Shown: positions 5,545-12,210 of the stretch, piece after piece
How positions within the stretch are numbered: the first letter of the stretch is position 1
How the letters are laid out: each line of letters begins with the position of its first letter
Assembly: GCA_030592465.1 (NCBI GenBank)
Contig: JAUVJB010000060.1
Location: 1-13,569, forward strand
Reading direction: 5' to 3'
From: Bacteroidota bacterium
GTDB lineage: Bacteria; Bacteroidota; Bacteroidia; Bacteroidales; B39-G9
Length of the DNA stretch: 13,569 nt
The notes under the pieces: model-generated
Databases searched by the model: none
What the model was told of the DNA's origin: nothing
What the model saw: only the letters and a program-made list of their open reading frames with translations
Program-made: the position numbers and the translations under genes

Positions 5545-6759
5545 ATGAAAAAAAACCTAAAAGTAGGAATACTAAAAGAAACAAAAACTCCACCGGATAG
5601 GAGAGTAGCTGTTGCACCCGAACAGGCAATTGAGTTGCTGAATAAATTTCCAAATGTTGATTTGTATTTTCAACCAAGTGACTTAAGATGTTATTCCGAT
5701 GACGAATATAAAGCATTAGGACTGAGTTTAAAACAAGACCTTAGCGATTGTGATATTTTAATTGGTGTGAAAGAAGTGAAGGTTGATGCTTTAATTGCAA
5801 ATAAGAAGTATTTGTTTTTTTCACATACAGCAAAAGAACAATCATATAACAGACCATTATTGCAAGAAGTTTTGAAAAAAAATATTACTCTTGTCGATTA
5901 TGAATATTTGACCGATGAAAAAAATATTCGTCTTGTTGCGTTTGGTCATTGGGCAGGTATTGTTGGTGCTTATAATGGTTTGATAGGTTTTGGTAAACGA
6001 ACAGGTTTATTTTCTTTAAAATCTGCTCACGACTGCCACGATATGAAAGAAATGTTTTCAGAAGTTGAAAAGGTGAAATTGCCTCCTGTAAAAATTCTTA
6101 TAACCGGTGGTGGCAGGGTTGCTCATGGTGCTATGGAAACATTAGGTTCTTTAAATATTAAGAAAGTTACTCCTGATGAATTTTTAAATAAGACTTTTGA
6201 TGAGACTGTTTATTGTCAAATTGATCCTTGGGATTATGTGAAACGTAAAGATGGTGAAAAATTCAACCTTCAGAATTTCTTTTATTTCCCTGATGAGTTT
6301 GAATCTACTTTCTTGCCTTACACTAAAGTAACTGATATTTTTATTGCTTGTCATTTTTGGGATGAGAAATCACCTGTGTTTATGACTAATGATGACATGA
6401 AAGCTAATGATTTTAAGATGCAGGTAATTGCTGATGTTAGCTGTGATATTGCAGGTCCTATTCCTTCAACTATTCGTCCTTCTACAATTGCCGAACCTTT
6501 TTATGGTTATAATCCACAATTGGGAAAAGAAGCTGAGCCATTTGATAAAAATAATATTACTGTTATGGCTGTTGATAATCTTCCGGGTGAATTGCCTCGT
6601 GATTCTTCAGTTGATTTCGGTAAAGGATTGATTGAAAAAGTTTATCCTTCATTGTTTGGTGATGATAAAAATGAAATCATTAAAAGAGCAACTATTGCTA
6701 AAGATGGTAAATTGACCGAGAAATTTGCTTATTTGCAAGATTTTGTTGATGGTAAATAA
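5545..6759 (+). CDS. NAD(P)-dependent dehydrogenase, Lys1/saccharopine dehydrogenase-like (alanine dehydrogenase/PNT superfamily)
   Basis: A 404-aa cytosolic oxidoreductase. The N-terminal alanine dehydrogenase/PNT domain has the substrate-binding DRRVAVAP (18-25) and GVKEVK (74-79, K76), then FFSHTAK (91-97, H94). K76 and H94 match the Lys-His pair of yeast Lys1 (K77/H96), and HTAK is characteristic of Lys1-type saccharopine dehydrogenases. A Rossmann loop ITGGGRVAHG lies at 186-195, and ADVSCD (297-302) and IRPSTIAEP (310-318) follow as in that family. The likely reaction is NAD-linked formation or cleavage of saccharopine (lysine plus 2-oxoglutarate) or of a related opine-type amino acid; the substrate cannot be fixed from sequence. 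It stands alone, with no lysine-pathway neighbour in the window. The start is the first ATG of the frame and begins MKKNLKVGILKETK, as expected. Confidence 0.8.
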   Translation: MKKNLKVGILKETKTPPDRRVAVAPEQAIELLNKFPNVDLYFQPSDLRCYSDDEYKALGLSLKQDLSDCDILIGVKEVKVDALIANKKYLFFSHTAKEQSYNRPLLQEVLKKNITLVDYEYLTDEKNIRLVAFGHWAGIVGAYNGLIGFGKRTGLFSLKSAHDCHDMKEMFSEVEKVKLPPVKILITGGGRVAHGAMETLGSLNIKKVTPDEFLNKTFDETVYCQIDPWDYVKRKDGEKFNLQNFFYFPDEFESTFLPYTKVTDIFIACHFWDEKSPVFMTNDDMKANDFKMQVIADVSCDIAGPIPSTIRPSTIAEPFYGYNPQLGKEAEPFDKNNITVMAVDNLPGELPRDSSVDFGKGLIEKVYPSLFGDDKNEIIKRATIAKDGKLTEKFAYLQDFVDGK

Positions 6760-6824
6760 ATTTATAACAAACTAAAATTGTAGTTTTAAAAGAACAAATT
6801 TTTAATACATATTGTTATATTGCT

Positions 6825-6867
6825 AAATGGTTAAATGGTTGTGGAATAACAATTTAACCATTTTTTT
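6825..6867 (+). terminator. Rho-independent terminator after the dehydrogenase gene
   Basis: AAATGGTTAAAT (6825-6836) pairs perfectly with ATTTAACCATTT (6852-6863), followed by a T-run to 6867. It sits in the convergent gap between the plus-strand dehydrogenase and the minus-strand rpe. The T-run is on the plus strand only. Confidence 0.8.
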
Positions 6868-6874
6868 ATAGAGA

Positions 6875-7525
6875 TTAAATATTTTTTAATTGAGATATTG
6901 TGTTAGACTGATTGGCAGAATTAAAAATAAAACTACCGGCAACAAGAACATCAACACCGGCATCAATAAGTTGTTTTGCATTTGATATGTCAACACCACC
7001 GTCAACTTCAATAAGCGATGATGAATTTTTTTTATTTATCAATTCTTTGAGTTGAGTGATTCTGTTGTAAGTATTACTAATAAATTGTTGTCCTCCAAAA
7101 CCCGGATTTACCGACATTATCAAAACTAAATCAACATATTCGATAATATCTTGTAATAGGGTAACAGGTGTATGTGGATTTAATGCTATACCTGCTTTCA
7201 TCCCGTTTGTTTTTATTGTTTCGATAGTACGGTTTAAATGAGTGCAAGCCTCGTAATGAACTGTCAATATATCAGCACCTGCGTTTTTAAAATCATTAAT
7301 AAATTTATCAGGCTTAGTAATCATTAAATGAACATCTAAAGGTTTTTTAGCGTATTTTTTTATGTGTTTTATTATAGGAAAACCGAATGAAATATTTGGT
7401 ACAAAAACACCATCCATAATATCTAAATGGAACCAATCAGCTTGGCTGTTATTAACCATGTTAATATCTTTTTCGAGATTTGCAAAATTTGCTGATAGTA
7501 ATGAAGGCGCTATTAAATGATGCAT
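6875..7525 (-). CDS. rpe: Ribulose-phosphate 3-epimerase
   Basis: 216 aa, the normal length for Rpe, a TIM-barrel enzyme interconverting ribulose 5-phosphate and xylulose 5-phosphate in the pentose phosphate pathway. All landmarks are present: APSLLSANF (6-14), the metal-site strand HLDIMDGVFVPN (33-44, H33 and D35), DVHLMI (64-69, H66), MSVNPGFGGQQF (137-148, the mobile phosphate-site loop) and EVDGGV (173-178, D175). D35 and D175 are the acid/base pair. A C-terminal phosphate-binding strand reads VLVAGSFIF. The ATG at 7525 gives the expected N-terminus. It lies downstream of rpoD on the same strand, but a 183-bp gap filled by repeat C1 separates them, so co-transcription is uncertain. Confidence 0.96.
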   Translation of the reverse strand: MHHLIAPSLLSANFANLEKDINMVNNSQADWFHLDIMDGVFVPNISFGFPIIKHIKKYAKKPLDVHLMITKPDKFINDFKNAGADILTVHYEACTHLNRTIETIKTNGMKAGIALNPHTPVTLLQDIIEYVDLVLIMSVNPGFGGQQFISNTYNRITQLKELINKKNSSSLIEVDGGVDISNAKQLIDAGVDVLVAGSFIFNSANQSNTISQLKNI

Positions 7526-7550
7526 GTTATTATTAATTAATTTAATAATG

Positions 7551-7687
7551 TTGAGTTCGCTCCGAAAAGCCGATAAGCGGTTAATCTTATAAAAAGTCTA
7601 AAAGCTATAATCTTGTACATCAGTCTATTACAAAACCGCTAATCGGCTAATTCGCCAACTGGCGGATAGTTTTCGGACTAGTCTCAA
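7551..7687. repeat. Repeat C1, nested inverted repeat between rpe and rpoD
   Basis: A ~137-bp unit bounded by TTGAG...CTCAA. Outer arms are TCCGAAAA (7561-7568) and TTTTCGGA (7670-7677). Inner arms GCCGATAAGCGGTT (7569-7582) and AACCGCTAATCGGC (7634-7647) pair 13 of 14. An extra near-palindrome CGCCAACTGGCG is at 7653-7664. A related copy lies at 9575-9703. Confidence 0.85.
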
Positions 7688-7708
7688 TGTTGTTTAACAA
7701 AAAAAAAA

Positions 7709-8572
7709 TTAACCTAAATAAGTTTTTAATATTTTACTTCGAGAAGTGTGTTTTAATCGTCTAATAGCTTTTTCTTTTATTTGACGAACTCTTTCTCTCG
7801 TTAAGTCAAATACTTCGCCTATTTCTTCAAGAGAATGAGGAGAAATACCATTTAATCCAAAATAAAGTCGAAGAATTTCAGCTTCACGTTTTGAAAGAGC
7901 AGTTAAAACTCTTTCAATTTCTTTACGCAAAGAGTCGGTTAATAAATTTTTGTCCGGTCCCGGTAAATCTTTGTTATACATTACATCATATAAATTCCCG
8001 TCTTCTCCGTCGGCAAGTGGAGCATCCATTGAAATGTGTCTTCTTGAGGTTTTAAAGGCTTTTTTTACATCATTCGGAGACATTTCAAGGGTTTTGGCTA
8101 TTTCTTCGGCTGTTGGTTCTCTTTCAAATTTCTGTTCAAGTTTTGCGAGAACTTTATTTATTTTATTTAATGAGCCAATTTTATTTAATGGCAATCTTAC
8201 AATACGAGCTTGTTCTGCTAATGCTTGTAAAATTGATTGGCGAATCCACCAGACAGCATAAGAAATGAACTTAAAACCGCGAGTTTCGTCAAACCTTTTG
8301 GCAGCTTTAATTAATCCTAAGTTACCTTCATTAATCAAGTCAGGAAGACTTAATCCTTGATTTTGGTATTGTTTTGAGACAGAAACAACAAAACGCAGAT
8401 TAGCTTTAATTAGTTTTGATAAGGCAACGTCATCTCCGGATCTTATTCTTCGAGCTAAATCAACTTCTTCTTCAGCTGTTAATAATTCAACTTTACCAAT
8501 TTCATGTAAATATTTATCAAGAGACTGAGTATCACGATTTGTAACTTGTTTGGTAATTTTAAGTTGCCTCAT
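7709..8572 (-). CDS. rpoD: Primary (housekeeping) sigma factor RpoD/SigA
   Basis: 287 aa, the short Bacteroidota form of the group 1 sigma-70 factor, without region 1.1. Region 1.2 spans ~17-44 (SLDKYLHEIGKVELLTAEEE). Region 2 spans ~52-125, with LPDLINEGNLGLIKAAKRF and the -7-recognition and melting segment FKFISYAVWWIRQSI (100-114). Region 3 covers ~130-205. Region 4.2 is the helix-turn-helix SLEEIGEVFDLTRERVRQ (247-264) continuing to IRRLKH. It directs RNA polymerase to the TTG/TAnnTTTG promoters seen elsewhere in this window. The protein is intact. No clear promoter is seen in the 276 bp upstream. Confidence 0.97.
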   Translation of the reverse strand: MRQLKITKQVTNRDTQSLDKYLHEIGKVELLTAEEEVDLARRIRSGDDVALSKLIKANLRFVVSVSKQYQNQGLSLPDLINEGNLGLIKAAKRFDETRGFKFISYAVWWIRQSILQALAEQARIVRLPLNKIGSLNKINKVLAKLEQKFEREPTAEEIAKTLEMSPNDVKKAFKTSRRHISMDAPLADGEDGNLYDVMYNKDLPGPDKNLLTDSLRKEIERVLTALSKREAEILRLYFGLNGISPHSLEEIGEVFDLTRERVRQIKEKAIRRLKHTSRSKILKTYLG

Positions 8573-8801
8573 GTTAAATTATTAAAGTTTAATAATCCCA
8601 AAAAGTCTTCTAATTTACTAATTTTTTTAAGTTTTAATAAGAAAATAGTAAAAAAAATACAATTGAAATTTATTTTTACACTAAACAATATTTTTTTTGT
8701 AGCTCAACTTGTTGCAAAAAGGCAGGTTTTAAAACAATGTGATTACGAAAAAGTTATATAATAATATTCTTTTTAGAGAGTATTTATTTTTTTCAAAATT
8801 T

Positions 8802-8839
8802 ATTTAATCCGAAAGATGCTCACATTTTTCGGGTTAAAT
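8802..8839 (-). terminator. Inverted repeat at the 3' side of the membrane-protein gene
   Basis: On the minus strand ATTTAACCCGAAA (8839-8827) pairs with TTTCGGATTAAAT (8814-8802) at 12 of 13 positions, starting 10 bp after the stop at 8849. No clean T-run follows, so it may be a terminator or an mRNA-stabilising hairpin separating this gene from rpoD. Confidence 0.5.
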
Positions 8840-8848
8840 ATGGAAGCA

Positions 8849-9541
8849 TTATTTTGTTTTTTTCAGATTTGCGAAAGCAAGAATAACTCCCAATACAACA
8901 CCTAATAGAGCTGCAAAAAGTATTTGATATTCTTCGGGCAGTAAGAAAGTTATTGTTTGAGCAGGTATCCAAAAAAATGGGATAGTTTTTTTAAAAATAA
9001 AATTCCATTGAGTTGACCAATCAAGATTAATCATTATTTCTCCAAATTTAACAGGAGTAAAAAATCCGGATAAAGTACCATTATTGCTTAATATATGTGT
9101 GTCTAATATTTTATGTAAAGTCATCATTACAGGTGCATAAATTAAGTTTAACGCAGTGCTGATAGCAAAAGCACCTAATAATTTTGTTGGTGTAAAACCA
9201 TGTTGCATTGCTTGAACAACGCCATTAATGCCGAGATATTCAAGAAAAGCAGGTGTGCCGACAGCAAAAATAACAAATGAAAATTTTATTGTTAATCCTA
9301 AAAATCCCCAAACTATTGCACGAGGCAGCAAACCAAAGCCTTTTTTATTATAAACGCCTGCTCGTATTCTTAATCCTATTACTTCACCGAGAGTTGCAAG
9401 TATTGCAAATTTAATAAAACTCATTATCATCCCATGAGCTTTGTTAAATGAGGTGTAAAAGTCAAATACTTGGTCTGAAAGAAAAAATGGAAGGAAAAAA
9501 ATAATTAAGCATGCTATAAATATTAAGTCTCTTTTTTTCAT
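8849..9541 (-). CDS. Multi-pass inner-membrane protein, Mpv17/PMP22-like
   Basis: A 230-aa integral membrane protein with about six hydrophobic segments (near residues 5-22, 37-57, 73-95, 121-142, 184-201 and 205-226). The C-terminal part, with a soluble INLDWSTQWNFIFKKT stretch, FFWIPAQTITFLLP (189-202) and EYQILFAALLGVVLGV, resembles the signature half of the Mpv17/PMP22 family (W-x-P-x-Q-x-x-N-F, then a tryptophan-rich last helix). However, the canonical final tryptophans are missing. The central GTPAFLEYLG and ALNLIYAPVMMTLHKILD also fit. No enzymatic motif is visible and its function is unknown. Repeat C2 lies directly upstream. The family call is by resemblance only; a Bacteroidota-specific unknown membrane family is the alternative. 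Confidence 0.65.
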   Translation of the reverse strand: MKKRDLIFIACLIIFFLPFFLSDQVFDFYTSFNKAHGMIMSFIKFAILATLGEVIGLRIRAGVYNKKGFGLLPRAIVWGFLGLTIKFSFVIFAVGTPAFLEYLGINGVVQAMQHGFTPTKLLGAFAISTALNLIYAPVMMTLHKILDTHILSNNGTLSGFFTPVKFGEIMINLDWSTQWNFIFKKTIPFFWIPAQTITFLLPEEYQILFAALLGVVLGVILAFANLKKTK

Positions 9542-9574
9542 TTGGTTATAGTTTTTATATTTATGTTTAAATAA

Positions 9575-9703
9575 TGAGTCCGCTCCGAAAAGTCGATAAG
9601 CGGATAGTTTGTCAGCTGACGGACTAAAAGATATAAATCTGTACGTCAGTCCGCCAGCTGGCGGACCGCTAATTGGCTATAAATTGTTTTGGACTATTCT
9701 CAA
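9575..9703. repeat. Repeat C2, between the membrane-protein gene and the 62-aa ORF
   Basis: Related to C1 in the same orientation. It shares CGCTCCGAAAAG-CGATAAGCGG at the left, a TGTAC-TCAGTC segment in the middle, the CCGCTAAT-GGCTA arm, and TTTT-GGACTA-TCTCAA at the right. It contains a perfect 18-bp palindrome GTCCGCCAGCTGGCGGAC (9649-9666) and GTCAGCTGAC (9611-9620), which C1 lacks or has degenerated. Confidence 0.8.
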
Positions 9704-9720
9704 TAATTAATAATTTATAA

Positions 9721-9909
9721 TTATTGACTTGTTACGATTGTATCAATTTTATTGGTGTTTATATTTTTTTCAGTATGATAAAATATTTTAAATCCCTTTT
9801 TTGCATTAGTAATAATCCTTTGGCGACTAAATATTAAAGCTATGATTAATAGTATTGTAGCAATAATCATAACTTTTTCATTATAAGTGAGTTGTTTAAA
9901 ATGCCGCAT
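9721..9909 (-). CDS. Small single-pass membrane protein, unknown function
   Basis: A 62-aa ORF starting 14 bp after the stop of the acyl-CoA synthetase gene on the same strand. It has a short basic N-terminus (MRHFKQLTYNEK), one hydrophobic helix at about 13-27 (VMIIATILLIIALIF), then a basic, polar tail (SRQRIITNAKKG). The positive charges on both sides of the helix leave its topology open. I do not recognise the family. Support for its being real comes from the tight spacing to the upstream gene, a complete frame with an ATG, and a membrane-helix composition unlike random AT-rich translation. It could still be a chance ORF. Confidence 0.5.
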   Translation of the reverse strand: MRHFKQLTYNEKVMIIATILLIIALIFSRQRIITNAKKGFKIFYHTEKNINTNKIDTIVTSQ

Positions 9910-9923
9910 TTTTTATTAAAAGA

Positions 9924-11981
9924 TTATTTTTCAATTCTTATTCTTGCATCAACAGCAACTACTTTATCTGCAGAGCCGAGAAGAGGATTTAAGTCCATCT
10001 CAAAAATTTCAGGTGTAGCTTTTACTAAAGCAGAAACGCGTTGAATAATATCTGCAAATTTTTCTTCGTTAACAGGCTCTTGACCTCTCACACCTTGAAT
10101 AATTTTATAACTTTTAAGGTTTCTAATCATGCTTAAAGCCTCGTTTTTATCTAAAGGAGCAAGACCGGCGTTAACATCTTTTAGTATTTCGATAAATATG
10201 CCGCCTAATCCGCAAAGCACCATGTGTCCGAATTTAGGTTCATATTTTGCACCTATAAAAAGCTCTGTACCCGATAACATTGGTTGCATTAAAACAGCTG
10301 TTGTATCTTTTATTTTCATCATTCGAGAGAACTCTTTTTCAACAGTTTCAACATTATCAATGTTTAATGCTACGCCACCAACATCTGACTTATGAACTGG
10401 ACCAACAACTTTCATAACAATTGGGAACCCTATTTTTTTTGCCTTTTCAATTGCTTGTTTTTTTTTGTCAACAACAGCTTCGCCTGCTCTTGTTATTCCG
10501 GCAGCATCTAATAATTCTTGTACTTCTTTTGGTGAAAGATAACCGTTTGATGCATTATCAACAATTTGACGGATTTTTTTATTATTAATTTTAGGAACAA
10601 TAATATTTTCCGGTGTTGTTTTTGGTGTATGATATACTTTGCAAAGAGCATTTCCAAATAATACCTCATCAGGGAAATTAATTCTTCCTAACGATAAAAA
10701 GTAATCAATATCATCTTTTACATTAATAATAGAAGGCAGAATAGGGAAAATTGGTTTTTTACATGTTTTCATTTTCTCATCAAGAAGAGTATAAACATCA
10801 CGAACTGTAAACAAACCGGGGCTGCCAAATATTACAGCCATAGCATCAATATTGTCAAAATCGTTTTCGCAAGCGTCAATAATGTAACCTAATTGTTCGG
10901 CAGTTCCCGTAGCAAGAAAGTCAATAGGATTACCAACAGCAGAGCCGTCAAAAAGGTTTTCTTTTAGTTCTTCGGCTTTTGTGCCTTCAATATGAGGAAC
11001 ATCCATGCCGCCATTTGATAATACGTCAGTTAGCATAACAGCAGGACCACCGGCATGAGTGATAATTGCAATATTTTTACCTTTTAGTTCTTTGTGCATA
11101 AAGATTGAAGCAACAGTTGTTAATTCATCTCTACCTTGACAACGAACAATACCTGCTTTTTTGAATAACGCATCAACAGCTACATCGGAACTTGCTAAAG
11201 CTCCTGTATGTGAAGAAGCAGCACGGCTACCTGCTTCTGAACCACCGGCTTTTATGGCAGCAATTTTACATCCTTTTCTTATTAATGAAGAAGCATGTTT
11301 GAGTAACATCTCAGGTTTATCAATACTTTCAATATATAAAAGTTTAACTCTTGAGCTTGTATCAGGATTAAATGTTTCGTCTAAATATTTAACAACTTCT
11401 TCAACTCCAATTTGAGCACTATTTCCAACCGAGTAAACGCTTGAAAAAGTTAAACCTTTTGGCATACCCGATTCAATAATAAATACGGCAGTAGCACCAG
11501 AGCCTGAAATAAAATCACAGCCTTTTGGGTTTAATTTTGGAATTGGAGTAGTAAATATACCTGTATAATTTTGATTTAAAACACCCACACAATTAGGTCC
11601 TATTAGAGCACCGTTAACACTGTTTATTGTTTCAACAATATGTTTTTCAAGTTCTGCTCCTTCTTTGTTTTCTTCACTAAAACCGGCTGAAAGAATTATG
11701 AATGCTTTAGTATTTTTTTCTTTTGTTAAAATATCAACTGTTACCGGACAAAATTTTGCAGCAATAGCAATAATTGCCAAATCAACATTCGGTAAATCTT
11801 TTACATCTTTATATGATTTAATGCCTTGAACTTCGTCTTCTTTTAGGTTTGTAACATAAAGCTCACCATTAAAATTTCCATCGATAAGATTTTTTAAAAC
11901 TTTACCGCCGGGTTTATGAATATTGTTTGAACCTGCTATTACTACTATACTTTTGGGATTTAAAAGTTGTTCGTTTATCAT
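9924..11981 (-). CDS. ADP-forming acyl-CoA (acetyl-CoA) synthetase, fused alpha-beta
   Basis: A 685-aa NDP-forming acyl-CoA synthetase, the single-chain alpha-beta fusion. Residues ~5-130 form the CoA-binding Rossmann domain, ending at GPNCVGVLN (128-136). Residues ~150-450 hold the two succinyl-CoA-synthetase-like flavodoxin domains, with the phospho-accepting histidine H258 in ASSHTGALASSD. Residues ~473-685 are an ATP-grasp domain with VMKVVGPVHKSDVGGV (522-537), GLGGIFIEILKDV (591-603) and EMDLNPLL (661-668). H530 is the second histidine used to pass the phosphate in this family. It interconverts acyl-CoA, ADP and Pi with acid, CoA and ATP, and usually makes ATP from acetyl-CoA during acetate formation in fermenting cells. 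The acyl specificity cannot be told. The frame is intact, and a good -7 element lies just upstream (12015-12022). Confidence 0.93.
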   Translation of the reverse strand: MINEQLLNPKSIVVIAGSNNIHKPGGKVLKNLIDGNFNGELYVTNLKEDEVQGIKSYKDVKDLPNVDLAIIAIAAKFCPVTVDILTKEKNTKAFIILSAGFSEENKEGAELEKHIVETINSVNGALIGPNCVGVLNQNYTGIFTTPIPKLNPKGCDFISGSGATAVFIIESGMPKGLTFSSVYSVGNSAQIGVEEVVKYLDETFNPDTSSRVKLLYIESIDKPEMLLKHASSLIRKGCKIAAIKAGGSEAGSRAASSHTGALASSDVAVDALFKKAGIVRCQGRDELTTVASIFMHKELKGKNIAIITHAGGPAVMLTDVLSNGGMDVPHIEGTKAEELKENLFDGSAVGNPIDFLATGTAEQLGYIIDACENDFDNIDAMAVIFGSPGLFTVRDVYTLLDEKMKTCKKPIFPILPSIINVKDDIDYFLSLGRINFPDEVLFGNALCKVYHTPKTTPENIIVPKINNKKIRQIVDNASNGYLSPKEVQELLDAAGITRAGEAVVDKKKQAIEKAKKIGFPIVMKVVGPVHKSDVGGVALNIDNVETVEKEFSRMMKIKDTTAVLMQPMLSGTELFIGAKYEPKFGHMVLCGLGGIFIEILKDVNAGLAPLDKNEALSMIRNLKSYKIIQGVRGQEPVNEEKFADIIQRVSALVKATPEIFEMDLNPLLGSADKVVAVDARIRIEK

Positions 11982-12014
11982 GGCAATATTATTTTATTTA
12001 ATTATATTTTTTGG

Positions 12015-12022
12015 CAAATATA
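12015..12022 (-). promoter_or_regulatory. -7 element of the acyl-CoA synthetase promoter
   Basis: On the minus strand TATATTTG matches TAnnTTTG exactly, 33 bp before the ATG at 11981. The nearest upstream TTG (12040-12038) is 15 bp away, shorter than the preferred 19-21. Confidence 0.55.
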
Positions 12023-12149
12023 GTAAAATATAAGTTTCAATTTATAATAAATGTTCTGTGCAATTTTTGTGTTTAGGAACACTTATAAATCGTAATTAGT
12101 TCAATTGTTGATAAGCAAATTTATTAATTACAGGATGAAATTATATATA

Positions 12150-12184
12150 AAAAAAGCCACCTGAAATAAATTCAGGCAGCTTTT
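12150..12184 (-). terminator. Rho-independent terminator of the T9SS protein gene
   Basis: On the minus strand AAAAGC, TG, CCTGAA, a 5-nt loop, TTCAGG, TG and GCTTTTTTT form a strong hairpin with a small internal loop and a T-run, 27 bp after the stop at 12211. The arms are near-symmetric (AAAAAGC/GCTTTT), so it might also work in the other direction. Confidence 0.8.
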
Positions 12185-12210
12185 CTAACTTCGATTTAGT
12201 TATGAAAGAG

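Noticed and set aside
8546..8761. 71-aa plus-strand ORF opposite the start of rpoD
   Set aside because: It overlaps the rpoD start antisense and then runs through AT-rich intergenic DNA; the lysine-rich composition looks like chance.
10129..11415. Plus-strand ORFs of 88 and 84 aa inside the acyl-CoA synthetase gene
   Set aside because: Antisense shadows of a well-supported conserved coding frame.
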